A stretch of DNA of 64,000 nucleotides from Chlorella sorokiniana (Eukaryota > Chlorophyta > Trebouxiophyceae > Chlorellales > Chlorellaceae). This document shows positions 1 to 11,923 of the stretch, piece by piece. The notes below the pieces were generated by a model, which had not been told where the DNA came from, made no database searches, and saw only the letters and a list, made by a program, of their open reading frames with translations. The stretch lies in the NCBI GenBank assembly GCA_025917655.1, contig CP084610.1, forward strand, positions 2,046,001 through 2,110,000, written 5' to 3'. Made by a program: the position numbers and the translations under genes. Position 1 is the stretch's first letter; each line of letters opens with the position of its first letter.

Positions 1-492
1 TCAGCCGCAGCGCTGGGGCCGCACGCAGCACCCGCCTCGGCCGCCACCTCCTGGCGAAGGCCCCCAGCAGCAGAGCCGCCCAGTGGCCGTGCCGCTGCAA
101 GAAGGTGCGGCGGTCGCAGTTGCACAGCGCGGAGTGCAGCAGGCGCAGGCCCAGCAGCCGAGAGGAGGCCTGCACGGCAGGCGGAGAGGACGAAAGGGGT
201 CGGCAAGCGGAACGATGGCGGCGACAGAGGCGGGGCGCACCCCGCCCGGCTCAGAGTGCTACCATCGCTCGGCAATGTTCGGATTCTGGCTGTTGCTGAC
301 CTGCTTGCTGCCTACAAGCTGCTGGGCTCGGTCGACGAGCTCCTCGGAGAGCTGCCCGGCATCCGCTTGTCGCAAGGCGTGGGCTGCCAAAATTTGCAGC
401 TGGGATGTCCCCAGATCAAAAGCTGCCGCTGCATCGCCTGCACCGCTCCGCACAGCACCGTGCAGGTAGCGCAAGAGCGCCGCCTCCGCCAT
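1..492 (-). CDS. Unidentified protein, 5' part (runs off the left edge)
   Basis: Two exons are supported. Exon 1 runs 492 to 301, beginning at an ATG (MAEAALLRYLHG...) and ending in ...LVGSKQ before a GT donor. Exon 2 runs from 169 (after a TGCAG acceptor) to base 1 and stays open in phase, giving ASSRLLGLRLLHS...CNCDRRTFLQRHG. The junction keeps frame. The peptide is helical and Leu/Ala-rich with a Cys-x-Cys-Asp stretch, and I do not recognise the family. The same frame is open upstream of the ATG to a possible acceptor near 515, so an additional 5' exon cannot be excluded. It lies in tandem behind the Spen-like gene. Confidence 0.5.
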
Positions 493-926
493 TTCCTTGC
501 ACAGTGGCTCCTGTAGACGGTCCAACTATCAAAAAGCGAAAAGAAAATGCATGCAGGCGCCTGGGGGCAGGGACCTGGGCGGCCAGCCGCCGCCCTGCTC
601 TCACATGCTGAGCTACGTTGCACCTCAACAGCAGCACCTGCGATCGCTGCTCTAAAGCAATGCTCCGGCCAACAGTCAGCTTGAGTTGCGATACATAAAG
701 TATGCTAGGTGCTCTTTACAGCACAGCGTGCGCGGCAAAGCAGTGCGGCGTCTTGGGCGTGGGCCCAAGGACGGGTGTGAGGCGGTACAGGTGGGCAGTA
801 CTGTCAGGTCAAAACAAGAAAGATGGGCTGGTGAGACGTCAGGCGGGCTGGGGCCCGCCACTATACAGAGCCGCCGCCGCCGCCGCCACCGTGCCGCCGC
901 TGACGAGGCCAGCACACCGGGCGTCG
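493..926. other. Intergenic: 3' flank of Spen-like gene, 5' flank of the left-edge gene
   Basis: No conserved coding signal was seen. The stretch probably holds the 3' UTR of the Spen-like gene and the promoter of the left-edge gene. No clear TATA or TGTAA element was found. Confidence 0.4.
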
Positions 927-2192
927 TCAGCGGGGGCCGGGCGCCGGCACCAGCAGCAGCAGCAGGCCTTGGGCGGCGTCCGGCCAAGCCACGCCCAGCT
1001 GGCGGCAGACCGCCTCAGACGGCGGCAGCAGGTACAGCGCGCGCTGCTGCGGCGCGCCACCCGTACCGCCGCCGCCGCCGTTTCCGCCCGGCGGCAGCGC
1101 CACCATCCCTGCCCGCCCTTTCGCCCGCAGGTACTGAGCAAAGTCGGCGAGCGGGGCGGCGCCAGCAGGCTCCGCCGCCACCAGGCGAAGCACAGCTCGT
1201 TCGGGGGGCACGGAAGGGAAGAGCTGCGGGATGGGGTGGGGTGGGGTTTGGGACGGCGGCAGGCTCGCGTCAGGAGCAGCATGCCGGGCAGGGAAGGCGG
1301 CGGCGTCAGCAAGGGTGCAGAAAGGCAGCACCCAGCCTGCCTCTGGGTCACACGCAGCGGACAGAATCGAAGCAGGCAGCACGGCTGTACTGGCAGTTCA
1401 GGAGGTCCCGAGAGTCAGAAAGCCCCGCCCCCTCGCCCCCTCACACACACACACAAACATACGCAAGAACAGCTAGAAAAACATAAACGCACCTGGGTGC
1501 ACACATGCTGCAGATCCGCCCGGTGAGCCACATCCAGCGCCGCCGGCCAGCTGCGCGTCTCGGCGGCGGCTGCGCCTCCGTGCGGCGGCGCGCCCGGCCC
1601 GAGCGGCGCCTCCAGGACGGCCACAGCGCACACCGGGGCCCGGCTCTTTGACAGGAGCCCCCGCCACAGCGCCTGCTGCTGTGGCGGCGGCGGCGCCAGC
1701 GGCAGGGGTGGCGGCGGGAGGGTGGGCGGCGGCGGCAGCACGGGTGGCGGAGGGGCCCCGAGGCGGATGCCGGGAGGGAGTGAAGAGCCCGGGGGCGACG
1801 CCAGGCTGGCGGGCGGCGGCAGCCCCGCAGACATTTGGGAGTGCAGGCGCGGCAGGTCAGGAGCCTGCTGCAGCTGCTGCGGCGGCGGCGGCGCCAGTAG
1901 CGCCGCCGCCGCAGGCCCTCAGCGTCCCACCGCCGCCGCCCGCGCCGCTCGCCCGCAGGCTGCTGTTCGGCAGGCGGTCGCGGGGGCTGCTGGGGCGCTG
2001 GGATCCGCTGCGGCTGCGCCCACCGCCCTCCTCCCGCTGCTGCTGCTGTTGCTGCTGCTGTTGCGGCGGCGGCGGCGGCGCAGCGCCCGGCTGCTGGCTG
2101 CGTGCACGCTCGGGGCTGCGCCGGCCGCGCTGCGGCGAGCGGTCGGGCGGCGGTCGGGGCTGCCGCGCCGCGCCTCCTCCCGAAACGGCGGG

Positions 2193-2226
<34 letters not shown>

Positions 2227-5200
2227 GCCGCTCTGGGGGCCGACCCCCGGCGGACCCTCCCTGAAGGCAGAGGAGGAGCCCGGCGGCGGCGGCGGCCCGC
2301 GGGCGTCGCGCGGAGCGGGGCGGCCTGCAGCGGCGGCGGCGGCACACGCGAGCGGCGGGCGGTGAGAGCTCGAAACACATCTTCCTGAATTCGCCGCCCA
2401 ACCAGCTGCAGGCCCTGTGAAGAGTTCCACACAGCCACACAAAGCGGCCGCGGGAGGAAAGAGCATGAGCGCCTGCAGCGACCCAGCACAATCCCAGGCT
2501 GCGCTCTTGGCCCCCGCAATTAGTCATGTGCCGCTGCGCAAGCGCAGCAAGCGAGCGGCAGAGGGCAGACGACGGCGGCGGCGGCGGCGGCTCACCCGCT
2601 GCCCCCGCATCTGGTTTTCGTTCTTGAACTCCACAAGCAGGCAGCCGCCCGGCAGCCGGTGGCCGTCCAGGCGCCGCCGCGCCTGCAATCAGGCGGTGGG
2701 GAGGGTCCAAGGATCATCGCTGCACTTGTTTTGATAGTGAGCAAATGGCGGGGGCTGGCCCAAGGTGGGCTGCTCCCAGATGCAGAGCCTGACAGCCGAC
2801 GCCAGGAGTCGGCGGTCGCCTGCACATCTCACCCCTTGAGCCTTGCCTTGTGAGCCCAGCACCCCCTCCCCCGTAACAAAAACACCCACATGCAGGCAGC
2901 AGCAGGTCAAGCAGGCCGAGCAGCCTCCCGTGCGCACAAACAACCGCACGGCAAGTGCGGAAACCCGGCTGCGTCGCGGCCCCGCGCTGCCCCCACCTCA
3001 GCCGCGTCCTGGAGCGAGGCGAAGTCGACAAACATGCAGGCGGAGTGGCGCAGGAACTTGTGGCCCGCCAGCGGGCCGCAGGCGCGGAACATGTCCAGTA
3101 CGGCTTCCTCGCGGGCGCCGGGGGTATCTGCGGTACCAATGGGGCGGCACACGTGTCTGTGAGAAGAGGCGTCAGCCTGGTCACGACACTCGCCTGATAC
3201 GGCAGTCGCAGCGGCCATGCATGCTGGCGAATGCAGGCCCGAAGAGCGCCGGCCTTCCTCGCAGACAAAACAAAGGGTGGTCGCAGTCGACGGCAGCAGC
3301 CAGGGAAGCCTCACCTGCCCCACCCAGAGCGTGCGGCTGACCGCCTCCTGCGGCGGCGCCGCCGCCGCGCCGTCCCCGCCGTCGCGGCCGCGCTCGCGGG
3401 GGCCCGGGCTGCCGCCGGGCGGGCGGCCCAGAAGGCCTGAGATGCGGGGCCGGCCGGCGTGGAGGGCGGCCACCGCAGCCTCGGCGGCGCCGCCGTCGCG
3501 GAACACCAACAGCAGCCCGGGGCGGCGTGCCGGCACCTGCAGCGGAGCAGCAGCCAGCAGATGCGACGGCTGTGAGCTCCGGGGCCAGTAGGAAAGAAAG
3601 AAGGCGAAAACTGCGCGAGGGTGGGTTGTCTCCTCCTCGAAGCAAACGACCAAACAGAGACAGAGCAACCAAAGCAGAAGCGGGGTGGGAGGGCGGCGGC
3701 GCGTGCGGCGCAGCATGCAAAGCTCTCAGGGCGCAGCCCCGGGCTGCCGAAGCAGGCAGCCCGGGGCCTTGCCGATTGGTCGACACTCGTCAGGCGCAGT
3801 GCGCAGTCAGTCCGCCCGTCGACACACGTGTCCTCACAGAGCGGCGGCGGCAGCAGCTGGGCGGCGGAAGCGACGGCGGCAGAAGGGCGGGCGGGGCGGG
3901 CTGCGCCGCGATGCCCCTTTCCCCCAGCAAATGTAGAAGAGCAAAACAAGATAGGGAGGCAGCGGAGGGAGGGAGCGGCGAGTGGCCCGCAGGGCGCGCT
4001 GCTGCCCGCGCGCCGCCCCCACACCACCGCAGCGCTGCGGAGATAAGCAGAGGTATGCAGAGGTATGCAAGGGCTCTCAGGGCGCAGCCCGGGCGCCCCA
4101 GAGGAGCGGCCGCGGGCCTTGCCGGAAGGTCGACTCTCAGCAGGCGCGCTGGCGCACGCGTTCAGTCCGCCCGTCGACACAAACTTCCTCACGGAGCGGC
4201 GGCGGCGAGCAGCAGGCGCATCCGGCGGCAAAGCCAACCAAACCAGACAAGCTTCGGCGAGATGCGGCAGCCCCTACCCTTTTTCCAAGATTCCTGCCTT
4301 CCTGGCCCCCTCCCCCCACACACACACACACGCACACACCCCGAAAAGAAGAAGAAAAAACAAAACAGCTCTCACCCTCAGCAGATGCTCCGGCGGCGGC
4401 ACAGCTCCCTCCTTGCAGCAGCGCAGCACCTCGCCCTCATCTGCCGCGCTGCCCACCCCGCCACCCACACGTGGTTGGGGGGTGCTGCGGGGGAGAAACG
4501 CAGCAGGGGTGGGCGGGGGAAGTGGGAGGGCAAGCGGGGCAATGGGGCGTCGTGAGGGCGGCGCTTGCAGCCCTGGAAGAGCACGGGGCACCCCGCGGGC
4601 GTGCTCGCCGGTCCCCCAAAACCTGGGCGGCCTCTTAGCCGGCATATCGCCCCCAACACGGCCGCCCTTAAACAAGCAGGCAAGGGGGAAGCCCAAGCAT
4701 CACCCCCCGCCCCGCGCCCAGTCCCCCGGAAGCACCTGCGGCTGCTGCGGCGCGCCAGGAGGGAAGGCCTGCGCGGCCACAAAGCTGAGCTGCAGGGGGC
4801 GCCGCGGTCGCGCCACGGCAGCGCCTCGCACATGGCTTCGTAGCAGCGAGAGGCGTCCCTGCGTACAGGGAACATGATGAGCCACGACACGGCAAATACG
4901 TGGCAGGAGGGAAGCTGCAACTGCACGCGCCAAACAATGCCCCGCCAGTTGGGTAACAGGCCTCCACCCGCTCAGCGAAGCAAAGCTGGACAAGGCACGC
5001 GGGGCCGAACGTAACGCAGAGCCGAGCCCGGTGCACAGCTTCCAGCGACGCGCGCACAGCGACGGGCGGCAGGCGTTGAAACGAGGCGTGCACATAATGC
5101 GCGGGCAGTGCAGGGGGAACCCACCGCACGGATTTGAAAGAGACGAAGGCGCAGCCCGACAGTCCCGGGGCCGCACCGCGCACTCGACCTGCAAGCTCAG

Positions 5201-6019
5201 AAGGAAGGGTGTGTGTGTGTGTGGTGGTGGGGGGGCAATCGGCAGCAAAGCAAAGGGATCAGCAAGGCTGGGTGGGCCCCCAGCCAGAAGGCAGAGGAGC
5301 AGCTGAGGGGCGGCTGCCGGATGGCTGACTCAGAAGGGGCTTGTTTGGGCGGCTGGCAGGGGCCCCACATGCGCTGCCAGCATGCCACCCAGGGCTGCTG
5401 CCCAACAGCCGGCGCACCTTGCAGTGCTTGGCGCACTCCGCCCGCAGCTCCCGCTCTTCAAGGTCCCGAGGCAGGCCCTCGAAAAACAGGCAGGCGGCAG
5501 CCAGGCAGGGAGAGGCCCCTGGCTGCGGGAAGCCCGGCGGCAGGCGGGGCGCCGCCGCGGCGGCGAGGCGTCACCGCCGTCGGCGGAGCGGCGGGCGCGG
5601 GGGGCGGCGGCGAGGACGGGCGCCTGCATTTCCAGGTGGGTAGAAAGTAGCAAGCAAAGCGGCTGAGGAGACGAGAGTGGACAGCAGCGTGGTGGCAGGT
5701 ATGCAAAAGGCAGCAAGGAAGCTTTGATGAAGGGCAAGGCAGCGGCGGCCAGGAGCGCACCTGCTGCCCCGCCGCCGCCCAGCCTCCTCGCCGGGAGACC
5801 ATCGCCGCCACGGGCTGCTGCTGCGCTGCCGCTGCGGCCGACGCGGACTGCCGCTGCGCCGCCGCTGCGCCGTGCGCCAGGGGCTCGGCGAGCGCCGCCG
5901 CAGCGGCGGCGGCGGGCTGCCGCTGGGGCGCGGCCGGCCGCGCCGCCACGCGGGGCCCGGCGACGGCGAGTTCGAGCGAGAGGGGCGGCGCTCCCTCTCC
6001 CCTCCCGCCTGCCGTCCCC

Positions 6020-6053
<34 letters not shown>

Positions 6054-6662
6054 GCTGCTGCTGTTTTGCAGTTGCAGGCTGGCCAGCCGCGGCGGCGCCA
6101 CCCTGCCCCTCAGCCTGCTGCTGCTGAGCCTCCCGCGCCAGCGGCGGCTGCTCGCCGCCGCCGCCGCCCCCGCCCGCAGCGCCCGGCAGCACGGCGGCGG
6201 CCAGCCAGCCCGCAGGCCACCCATCCTCCTCAGCAGGCAGATGCTGCAGCAGCGCCGCCAGCAGCGAACGCGCCTCGCCGCTGCTGACTGGGTATACCTC
6301 TGCCGGATCAGGGGGAGGGAGGGGGAAGGAGGGGAGACAGAGAGGCACGGGTTGCTTGATTTGAAGCAGCGGTGCAGCCCATCCGCACAGCTGATGTGCA
6401 AGCATCGAACACAGCGCAGTTGAAGTTCGGGACAACCTCCCCACCCCCGCCGCGCTGCCGCATGCTTCCCGGCAAATGCAGCGGCGTCACCCCGGCCCCC
6501 ACCCCCAGCCCGTGCCGCCGCCAGGAGCAAGGCCAGGCAGCAGCATGCACTGCTGCAGGCTCCCTTCGGCCGGAGCAGCAAGCGATGGGCCAGGCTTGGT
6601 CAGGCCTGCCCATATCCACCCAAACACACACCCACATGCCCATACAACAACCTCGCCCATAT

Positions 6663-6704
<42 letters not shown>

Positions 6705-8294
6705 TTGCACCAGCGTTCCACGCTCGCCCGCACCCAGCCTTGCTCCTTGGCAGCCAGACCCCCCAGCACCGCTGCAGCCAGAGGCCGCCGCGCTCCCGCC
6801 CCGCCGCCCGCCGCTGCGCGCCGCCATCGCCGGCCGCGTCGGCGGCGGGCGGCGTGGACAGCAGGCGCTGCGAAATGAAGGCTCTGGCCACGGGATAGAA
6901 CGGCTCCGCCGGGTTCTTCAGCGCGTGCAGCAGCGCAGCCAGCACCACCCTGCACACCAACGGGGGGCACAGCAGCAGAGAGGTGTGTGGGGACTATCAG
7001 CAACCACGTCAACCCGCCAGCCCAGCACAATCGCCACATGCTGGCTGCTGCTTGCAGGGGAGCGAGAGGAGCCACAAGATGACAGACACAACGAGGTGGC
7101 TGGGCGCACCGCAGGTGGCTGGCAAAGCACAGGTCCAGGCAGGGCCACAGGGCGGCGCCGCCCTCGGAGGCAGCATGCCCCGCCGCGCTGCCTGCGGGCT
7201 CGCCGCCGTTGGGCGGCTGGCGTAGGCGCCTGCGGGTGGCGGCGGGTGGCAACGCATGGGCATACAGATGGCGTGCCCCGGTAGCCGCGGCTCAGCGGAA
7301 ACCAGCGCAGGCAGCAGCCGTGTATTGCGCAGGGCGCGAGTTTGCACGAGCGTTCTGCGCCGCCAACGAAGGGCAGCGCTGGATCATATCCTATCCCTCA
7401 CTTGAAGCAGTAGTCCACAAGCCGGATGGTGGCCTGCTGCCCTGCTGGGCCCGCCGCCTGCGCCGCAGCAGCAGCCTCCGCAAGCCCTGCGGCAGCGGCG
7501 GCACGAGCCGCCGCCTCCTCCTCGGGGTCTGCGGGGGATGGGGCACAAGGTTGCCTTCTTGCCTTCTTCCAACCATAGGTGGGGGTCGAGGGTCGGAACT
7601 AAGGGCAGCAGCATGAACAAGAGTCCCTTCTAGAAGCTCCCCGCTGTCCCCTTGGCAATGTGCAGGCGCGGCGGGGCGACACAGCGGGCCGGGGTCGTAA
7701 CCTCTAACCTGACAAGGCCAGGCCGGCCAGGCCGATGAGCGCATCTGCGGCGGCGGCGCAGTGCTGCGGGAAGCCCCGGACGAAGCGTGGCAGCAGGCGA
7801 GCGGCGGCGGCGGCAGCCCTCCGAGCCTGCGGAGAGGGGGGCAGGGGGCGCATGATCATTCACAACTAATGGCCATCAATGGACTGAGACTAATGTAAAA
7901 GCGCAATTTTGTCCCCCTGGGGAAGTGCGAAGCCGTGCAGAGAGTGCTGTCATGCGCAACGCTGCCTGGGACCCGCGAGAGTGCAGACCTTGCTGGCCGG
8001 CGGTGACGAGACGCTGGAAGGCAGAGTCTAGCTGCGCAGTGCTGACGCAGCCGTTGCCGGCTGCAGCCCGCTCCGCGGCCTCCTCATGCTGCTGCTGGGC
8101 GCGATATAGAGCGTCATAGGCGCTGTACACCTCTGCCAGCTCCTGCTGCTGCCGCTCGAGCTGTGCTTCGTCGGGCGGCGGCGCGGAGGCAGCCCGCTTC
8201 TGCTGCCGGCCGTTGGCGTCCTCAGGGGAAGATCCTGCCTTGCGCTTGGCGGGCCTGCCGTCGTCTGGGGTCCCGGGCCTTCTGTCGAGGTCAT
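927..8294 (-). CDS. Spen/FPA-like nuclear RNA-binding protein: N-terminal helical region, three RRMs, SPOC
   Basis: Likely start ATG at 8294 (MTSTEGPG..., then an NLS-like PAKRKAGSS...QQKR). An Ala-rich helical stretch near 7850-7720 (AARLLPRFVRGFPQHC) resembles the API5 N-terminus; exons near 7540-7430 and 6900 (LLHALKNPAEPFYPVARAF) continue it. RRM1 lies at about 5510-4740 (RNP2 CLFFEGLP, RNP1 GCAFVSFKS). RRM2 spans about 4490-3440 (NHVWVAG; PGLLLVFRDGG). RRM3 spans about 3335-2590 (RTLWVGQ; CMFVDFAS; GGCLLVEFKNE). A Ser/Arg/Gln low-complexity linker follows (about 2400-1700), then SPOC (about 1680-927: LWRGLLSKSRAPVCAVAVLE; FAQYLRAKGRAGMVALP; ALYLLPPS) to a TGA at 927-929. Spen proteins act in nuclear RNA processing and transcript termination; FPA controls poly(A) site choice. 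Several exons join in frame only if one base is added to a homopolymer (see findings). The API5 call is weak, and the 5' exons could be a separate gene. Confidence 0.72.
3713..4216. repeat. Imperfect direct duplication (about 150 bp, two copies) inside an intron
   Basis: Copy 1 (about 3713-3862) and copy 2 (about 4064-4216) share blocks in the same order: GCTCTCAGGGCGCAGCCC, a GGCCTTGCCG block, TCAGTCCGCCCGTCGACACA, and a CCTCAC-GAGCGGCGGCGGC block. They are about 350 bp apart and both fall in the intron that splits RRM2 of the Spen-like gene. Confidence 0.8.
6662..6702. repeat. (CA)n microsatellite
   Basis: About 20 uninterrupted CA units lie in an intron of the minus-strand Spen-like gene, immediately after a donor, so the intron begins with a GT-repeat on the coding strand. 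Confidence 0.95.
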
Positions 8295-8742
8295 CGGCAC
8301 GACAACAAGTCCATGCAGGCGCAGATGGACCTATCCTTTACGCCAATTAGCAGTGACGTAGTCATGCACGCATGATTCCGCCAAGCCGGCACGCCAAAGA
8401 GAGCGGAGCGGGCGAATGGAACCCCACCGCAACCAACAGCAGTGGGGTGTGCCTGCGCGCAGGCTGTGGCCTTAAAGCTTGTCTGGAGGGGAGCCTTCAG
8501 CCCGTATGGCCTCTCACGACACCCAGCCTGGCAGTCAGCACTGCCTGTACTGTAAAGCAGGCCCACACGGCATGGTTGCGGCCGTATTGCGGCACATCAA
8601 ACTGCCCTCACGAAAGCGCAGCCAGCCTTGCAATTTCCACAGCCCATTGCGGCTCGGCACGGCGCTTCGTCCTTTGGTTCGTGACACAGGACCCGGCAGA
8701 GCATCCCTCAGTCCTAGAGAGCTATAGAAGGCAGTATCAGCC
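8295..8742. promoter_or_regulatory. Divergent upstream region (Spen-like gene / PPIL1)
   Basis: About 450 bp separates two start codons pointing away from each other. No gene is seen in it. The layout implies a shared or bidirectional promoter, but I could not identify a specific core element. Confidence 0.45.
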
Positions 8743-10172
8743 ATGGAGGCTCCCAGGGTGGAGATAACAACCTCGATGGGAACCTTTCAGGTCGAGGTGA
8801 GCTCCAGGCTGCCGTCTCATGCGCTCTTCATGCGCTGTATGCTGCATCATGCTGTGTGGCCCGCAGCTGAGAGCACTGCATGAGCGAGGGGGAGCCGAGC
8901 GTGTGCCCTGCAGGTGCCTGCCTTGCAGGCCTCTCTTTGACTGCTCTCAACACTGCTCCTGCGCCGCTTCTGCGCACCTGTCGCAGCTCTACCAGAAGCA
9001 CGCGCCCAAGACGTGCAAGAACTTCTTGGAGCTGGCTCGCAGAGGGTACTATGACGGCACGGTGGTGAGTTTGGGGTTGCTGGGGCTCACCGCTATCCCA
9101 GGAAAAACCACAGCCGCCTCCAGCTGGGCTGCCAAGCTTGCCGTTGACGGCGTCATCTCACCTGCTGTGTACCGTGCCGCCGTCTCCCTGCCTCCCTCAG
9201 TTCCACCGCATCATCAAAAGCTTCATGATTCAGGGTGGAGATCCCACGGGCACCGGCCGCGGCGGCACATCCATTTATGTGAGCCTCGCGTCTTCCCCAG
9301 TTCTCTGTTTGTTCAGCGGCCTGCCCATGGCTTCTCGCGCCGGCAGCTGACGCAGCATCGGTTGTTCAGAGCCGCTGTTGTCCAGCGTGGCCTGCCTGGC
9401 ACCGCGCCCTGCGGGCGTGCCCCGCCTTGCATCCCCGCCCGTCGCCTTACCTGCCCCATTGCCCGCCCTTTCCACCACCCAGGGAGGAAAGTTTGAGGAC
9501 GAGATCACTCGGGAGCTGAAGCACACGGGGTCGGGCATCCTGTCCATGGCCAACGCCGGCCCCAACACCAACGGCTCCCAGTTCTTCGTCACCACCGCAC
9601 CCACCCCTGTGAGCCCCGCGCTGCACCAACGCCTCCCACGCCGCTGTGGGCAGCTGCAGCAGCAGCAGGAGAACCCAGCCCCGTGTGCGGGCCTGTCCGG
9701 CGCCCCTGATCCCCCGCGTGTGGGGGTGGCCAACCCTGCGGCTCACGCCTGCAACGCTCCACGACCGCAACGCTCCAACGCTGCAGGGCTGGATGGCAAG
9801 CACACGGTGTTTGGGCGCGTGTGCAGCGGCATGGATGTCATCAAGCGGCTAGACAACGTGCAGGTGCGCAGAATGAGGGATGGAGGGCAGTCGGCTGTAG
9901 TAAGGGGGTGGAGGGGGCAACGAGCGACACACGGCAGGGCTTGCGGCGGGGCAGTTGGCGTTGCGGCCGACTGATGTGGCATGCCAGGCACAGGGGTTGC
10001 TCCTCTGCCCGGCTCGCCAACGGATGGCCTGCTGCCGCTGCCAGCGACCAGGCATGCGCTCGCAAGCACCGCTTCATGATGCCACTGGCACTCGCTTTTA
10101 TGCGTGCAGACCGACAAGACAGACCGGCCATTGACGGAAGTGAAAATCCTGCGTGCGCGGCCCTTGGAATAA
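8743..10172 (+). CDS. PPIL1: Peptidyl-prolyl cis-trans isomerase, PPIL1-type cyclophilin
   Basis: A single-domain cyclophilin of about 158 residues in six exons: 8743-8796, 8987-9064, 9201-9278, 9483-9608, 9787-9863, 10110-10172 (TAA). The protein reads METAP-like start [18 protein letters not shown], then [71 protein letters not shown] and [20 protein letters not shown]. Catalytic-core residues are present (FHR...[22 protein letters not shown]). PPIL1 (CYP18-2 in plants) is a small spliceosomal isomerase that contacts SKIP, and the lack of extra domains and of a targeting peptide fits a nuclear role. The exon 4/5 join needs one extra C in the C4 run 9604-9607 to give the family's APT-x-WLDGKH; otherwise the frame is lost. 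It is divergent from the Spen-like gene and convergent with NF-YA. Confidence 0.93.
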
Positions 10173-10393
10173 AGCAACCCGCCCTTGACCTGACTGCAAC
10201 CCTCATCCAACCCGCGACACTGCCTGCCATCCCTTGTTGCCACTGTGCTCCTGTAGCCTGCCGCTGCTTCTTCTCTCCTTCTTGCTTCTTCGCTCCCCGT
10301 CCAATGCAATTCCTTACTTCGAGCACTCTGCACAAACCAGTGCCGCTGAAACACACTCTGGCAGGCCACATGCGGAGCGTGGCAGCCATGCCT

Positions 10394-11490
10394 CTACAAA
10401 CTCTCATCCGCCGGCTGCTCCACGCCTCGCTTCTCATTCAGCGTCGCCGCCTCGTGCCGCTGCTCCTGCTGCGGGGGCGACGACCCGGGCGCGTGGCGGC
10501 CCCTGCCGCCATTGCCGTCGTCCCCTGCCTGCCGCTCCTGCTGGCGCCCTGGCAACTGCGCCTGCCCCAGCCGAGCGTCTGCCCGGTCGGCAAGGTCCCC
10601 CTCTCGCCGCTCCTGCGCCTCGATCTCTCCTTTGCTGCACATGGCCACAATCAACCCATGTTGTGCCTCGAGCCTGGCAGGCAGCGGGGGCTGCGGTCAG
10701 CGCGACGCACCCCGCCGCCCTGCTGGCACCGCACCTCAGGAACTTGCCGCTGGCGTCCCGGGGCCGGGCCTTGGCGTGCCGGTGTGAGGCGTGGTTCACA
10801 AAGGGCTGCAGGGCGCCAGCAGGGGCAAGCAGGGCTTGTTTGTTTGCGAAGCACGACAGGCAAAGGCACGACGGTTGCTTTGACCTGTCCAGCTGGGCAT
10901 TCCCAGCAGCAGTCGGAGCCATGGCAGCGGCAGCGCTGAGGCTGGCAAGCGGCGCGCACCTTGCGCACACGCGGCAGCTTGTTCTCTGCCTCCTGCTTCT
11001 GCCGTTTGGCGCGCCGCCGCAGTATGCTGGCGAGCTGCTTCTGGTTGACATACAGCAGGCCTGTGGCGCCGCCCTGCTGTAGCTGCGCCGCTGGCATGTG
11101 AGGGATGTGGAGCGCGCCCAGCTGCAGAGGGAGCGGCTGGGTGGGTGCAGCGCCGCTCGACTGGATGTCGGCGGCGGCAGCGGGCGCCTGGTGCAACAAG
11201 CCAGGGGTGCACAGCGGATATGCCGCAGCATACTGGCCGCCGGGCACAGCCATGTGGCCGTAGGGCAGCATCAGCTGTGCATGCTGCGCCTGTTGAAGCT
11301 GAGCTGGGGCAAGCGCAGAAGGTCCTGCGGCAGGGCCTTGGGACCCTGAGTGCGCAGCCGCCGCTGCCGCTGGCCAGTAATGCAGCGCCTGGGGCGTGGG
11401 CGCCATAAGCTGCGCGGCTGCTGCTGGCTGCTGCAGGCCCTCAGGGCAGGGAAAGAACTCCCTCTGGCTCTGGCTGTCGTGGGCTGCCAT
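10394..11490 (-). CDS. NF-YA: NF-YA (CCAAT-binding factor subunit A, HAP2)
   Basis: Three exons, 11490-10960, 10805-10735 and 10673-10394, join in phase to give about 293 residues with no correction. The N-terminus is Gln/Ala/Pro-rich, as is usual for NF-YA activation regions. The core is complete. The subunit-association helix is LLYVNQKQLASILRRRAKRQ...ENKLPRVRK, and after the first intron comes the DNA-binding segment PFVNHASHRHAKARPRDASG-KFL, matching the family pattern RKPYLHESRH-HA-RRARG-GG-FL. NF-YA binds CCAAT boxes as a trimer with the histone-fold subunits NF-YB and NF-YC. The C-terminal tail (RLEAQHGL...EQPADESL) is charged and low-complexity. The DNA-binding half is diverged (NHASHRHAKARPRDASG), with the His and Arg contacts largely retained. 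Confidence 0.93.
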
Positions 11491-11857
11491 GCTGCAAGCA
11501 CGGGGTGGCGCTCTGAGTGCGACAGATGTCTTTATCTAGGCGCGAGTAAATGGTTGCCCTTTCAGACTGAGCCATCAGTCCAGAGCCGCCCGCCTCGCGA
11601 TCGCGACAGTGATGTGCTGCAAGTCGTGTAAAGACCGAATCAAGCTGTCTTGCCAATGCGTTTCGAATTGAACTCGCCGTTTGAGAGACAGAACTCGCGC
11701 AGGCCACGTGGTGAACCTGAATCCCCTGCTGGCGCGCCGTGGCGTCTAGGCCAAGCTTGCGCCGCAGCGGCTATTTTGATGCCTGATTATGGCAGCTGCA
11801 GCCCCTACATCCTTATCTTCTTCGCATGTTGATCCTCATGAGAGTTTCAAAACATCC
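11491..11857. promoter_or_regulatory. Upstream region of NF-YA and 3' flank of the complex I subunit gene
   Basis: No coding signal. It contains the presumed promoter of the minus-strand NF-YA gene. Confidence 0.4.
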
Positions 11858-11862
11858 TTACA
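11858..11862 (-). terminator. Candidate TGTAA polyadenylation signal
   Basis: TGTAA on the minus strand lies about 62 bases after the TAG of the NDUFB11-like gene. TGTAA is the usual polyadenylation signal of chlorophyte nuclear genes. A pentamer can occur by chance. Confidence 0.4.
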
Positions 11863-11923
11863 AGGCAGCGCGCACAACCGAGGGTGCACCGCCATCTGCA
11901 GGCGTTGCCACACGGCGCCGGGC

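Noticed and set aside
686-1526. Long plus-strand ORFs of 266-274 aa near 0.7-1.5 kb
   Set aside because: They are the antisense of the SPOC exon and its 3' flank; in high-GC DNA stop codons are rare in all frames.
1648-2388. Plus-strand Ala/Gly/Cys-rich ORFs at 1.6-2.4 kb
   Set aside because: Antisense to the low-complexity linker of the Spen-like gene; CTG runs read as poly-Cys or poly-Leu.
6661-6702. (CA)n run as a telomeric or regulatory element
   Set aside because: It is a plain dinucleotide microsatellite inside an intron. No TTTAGGG telomere-type repeat is present.
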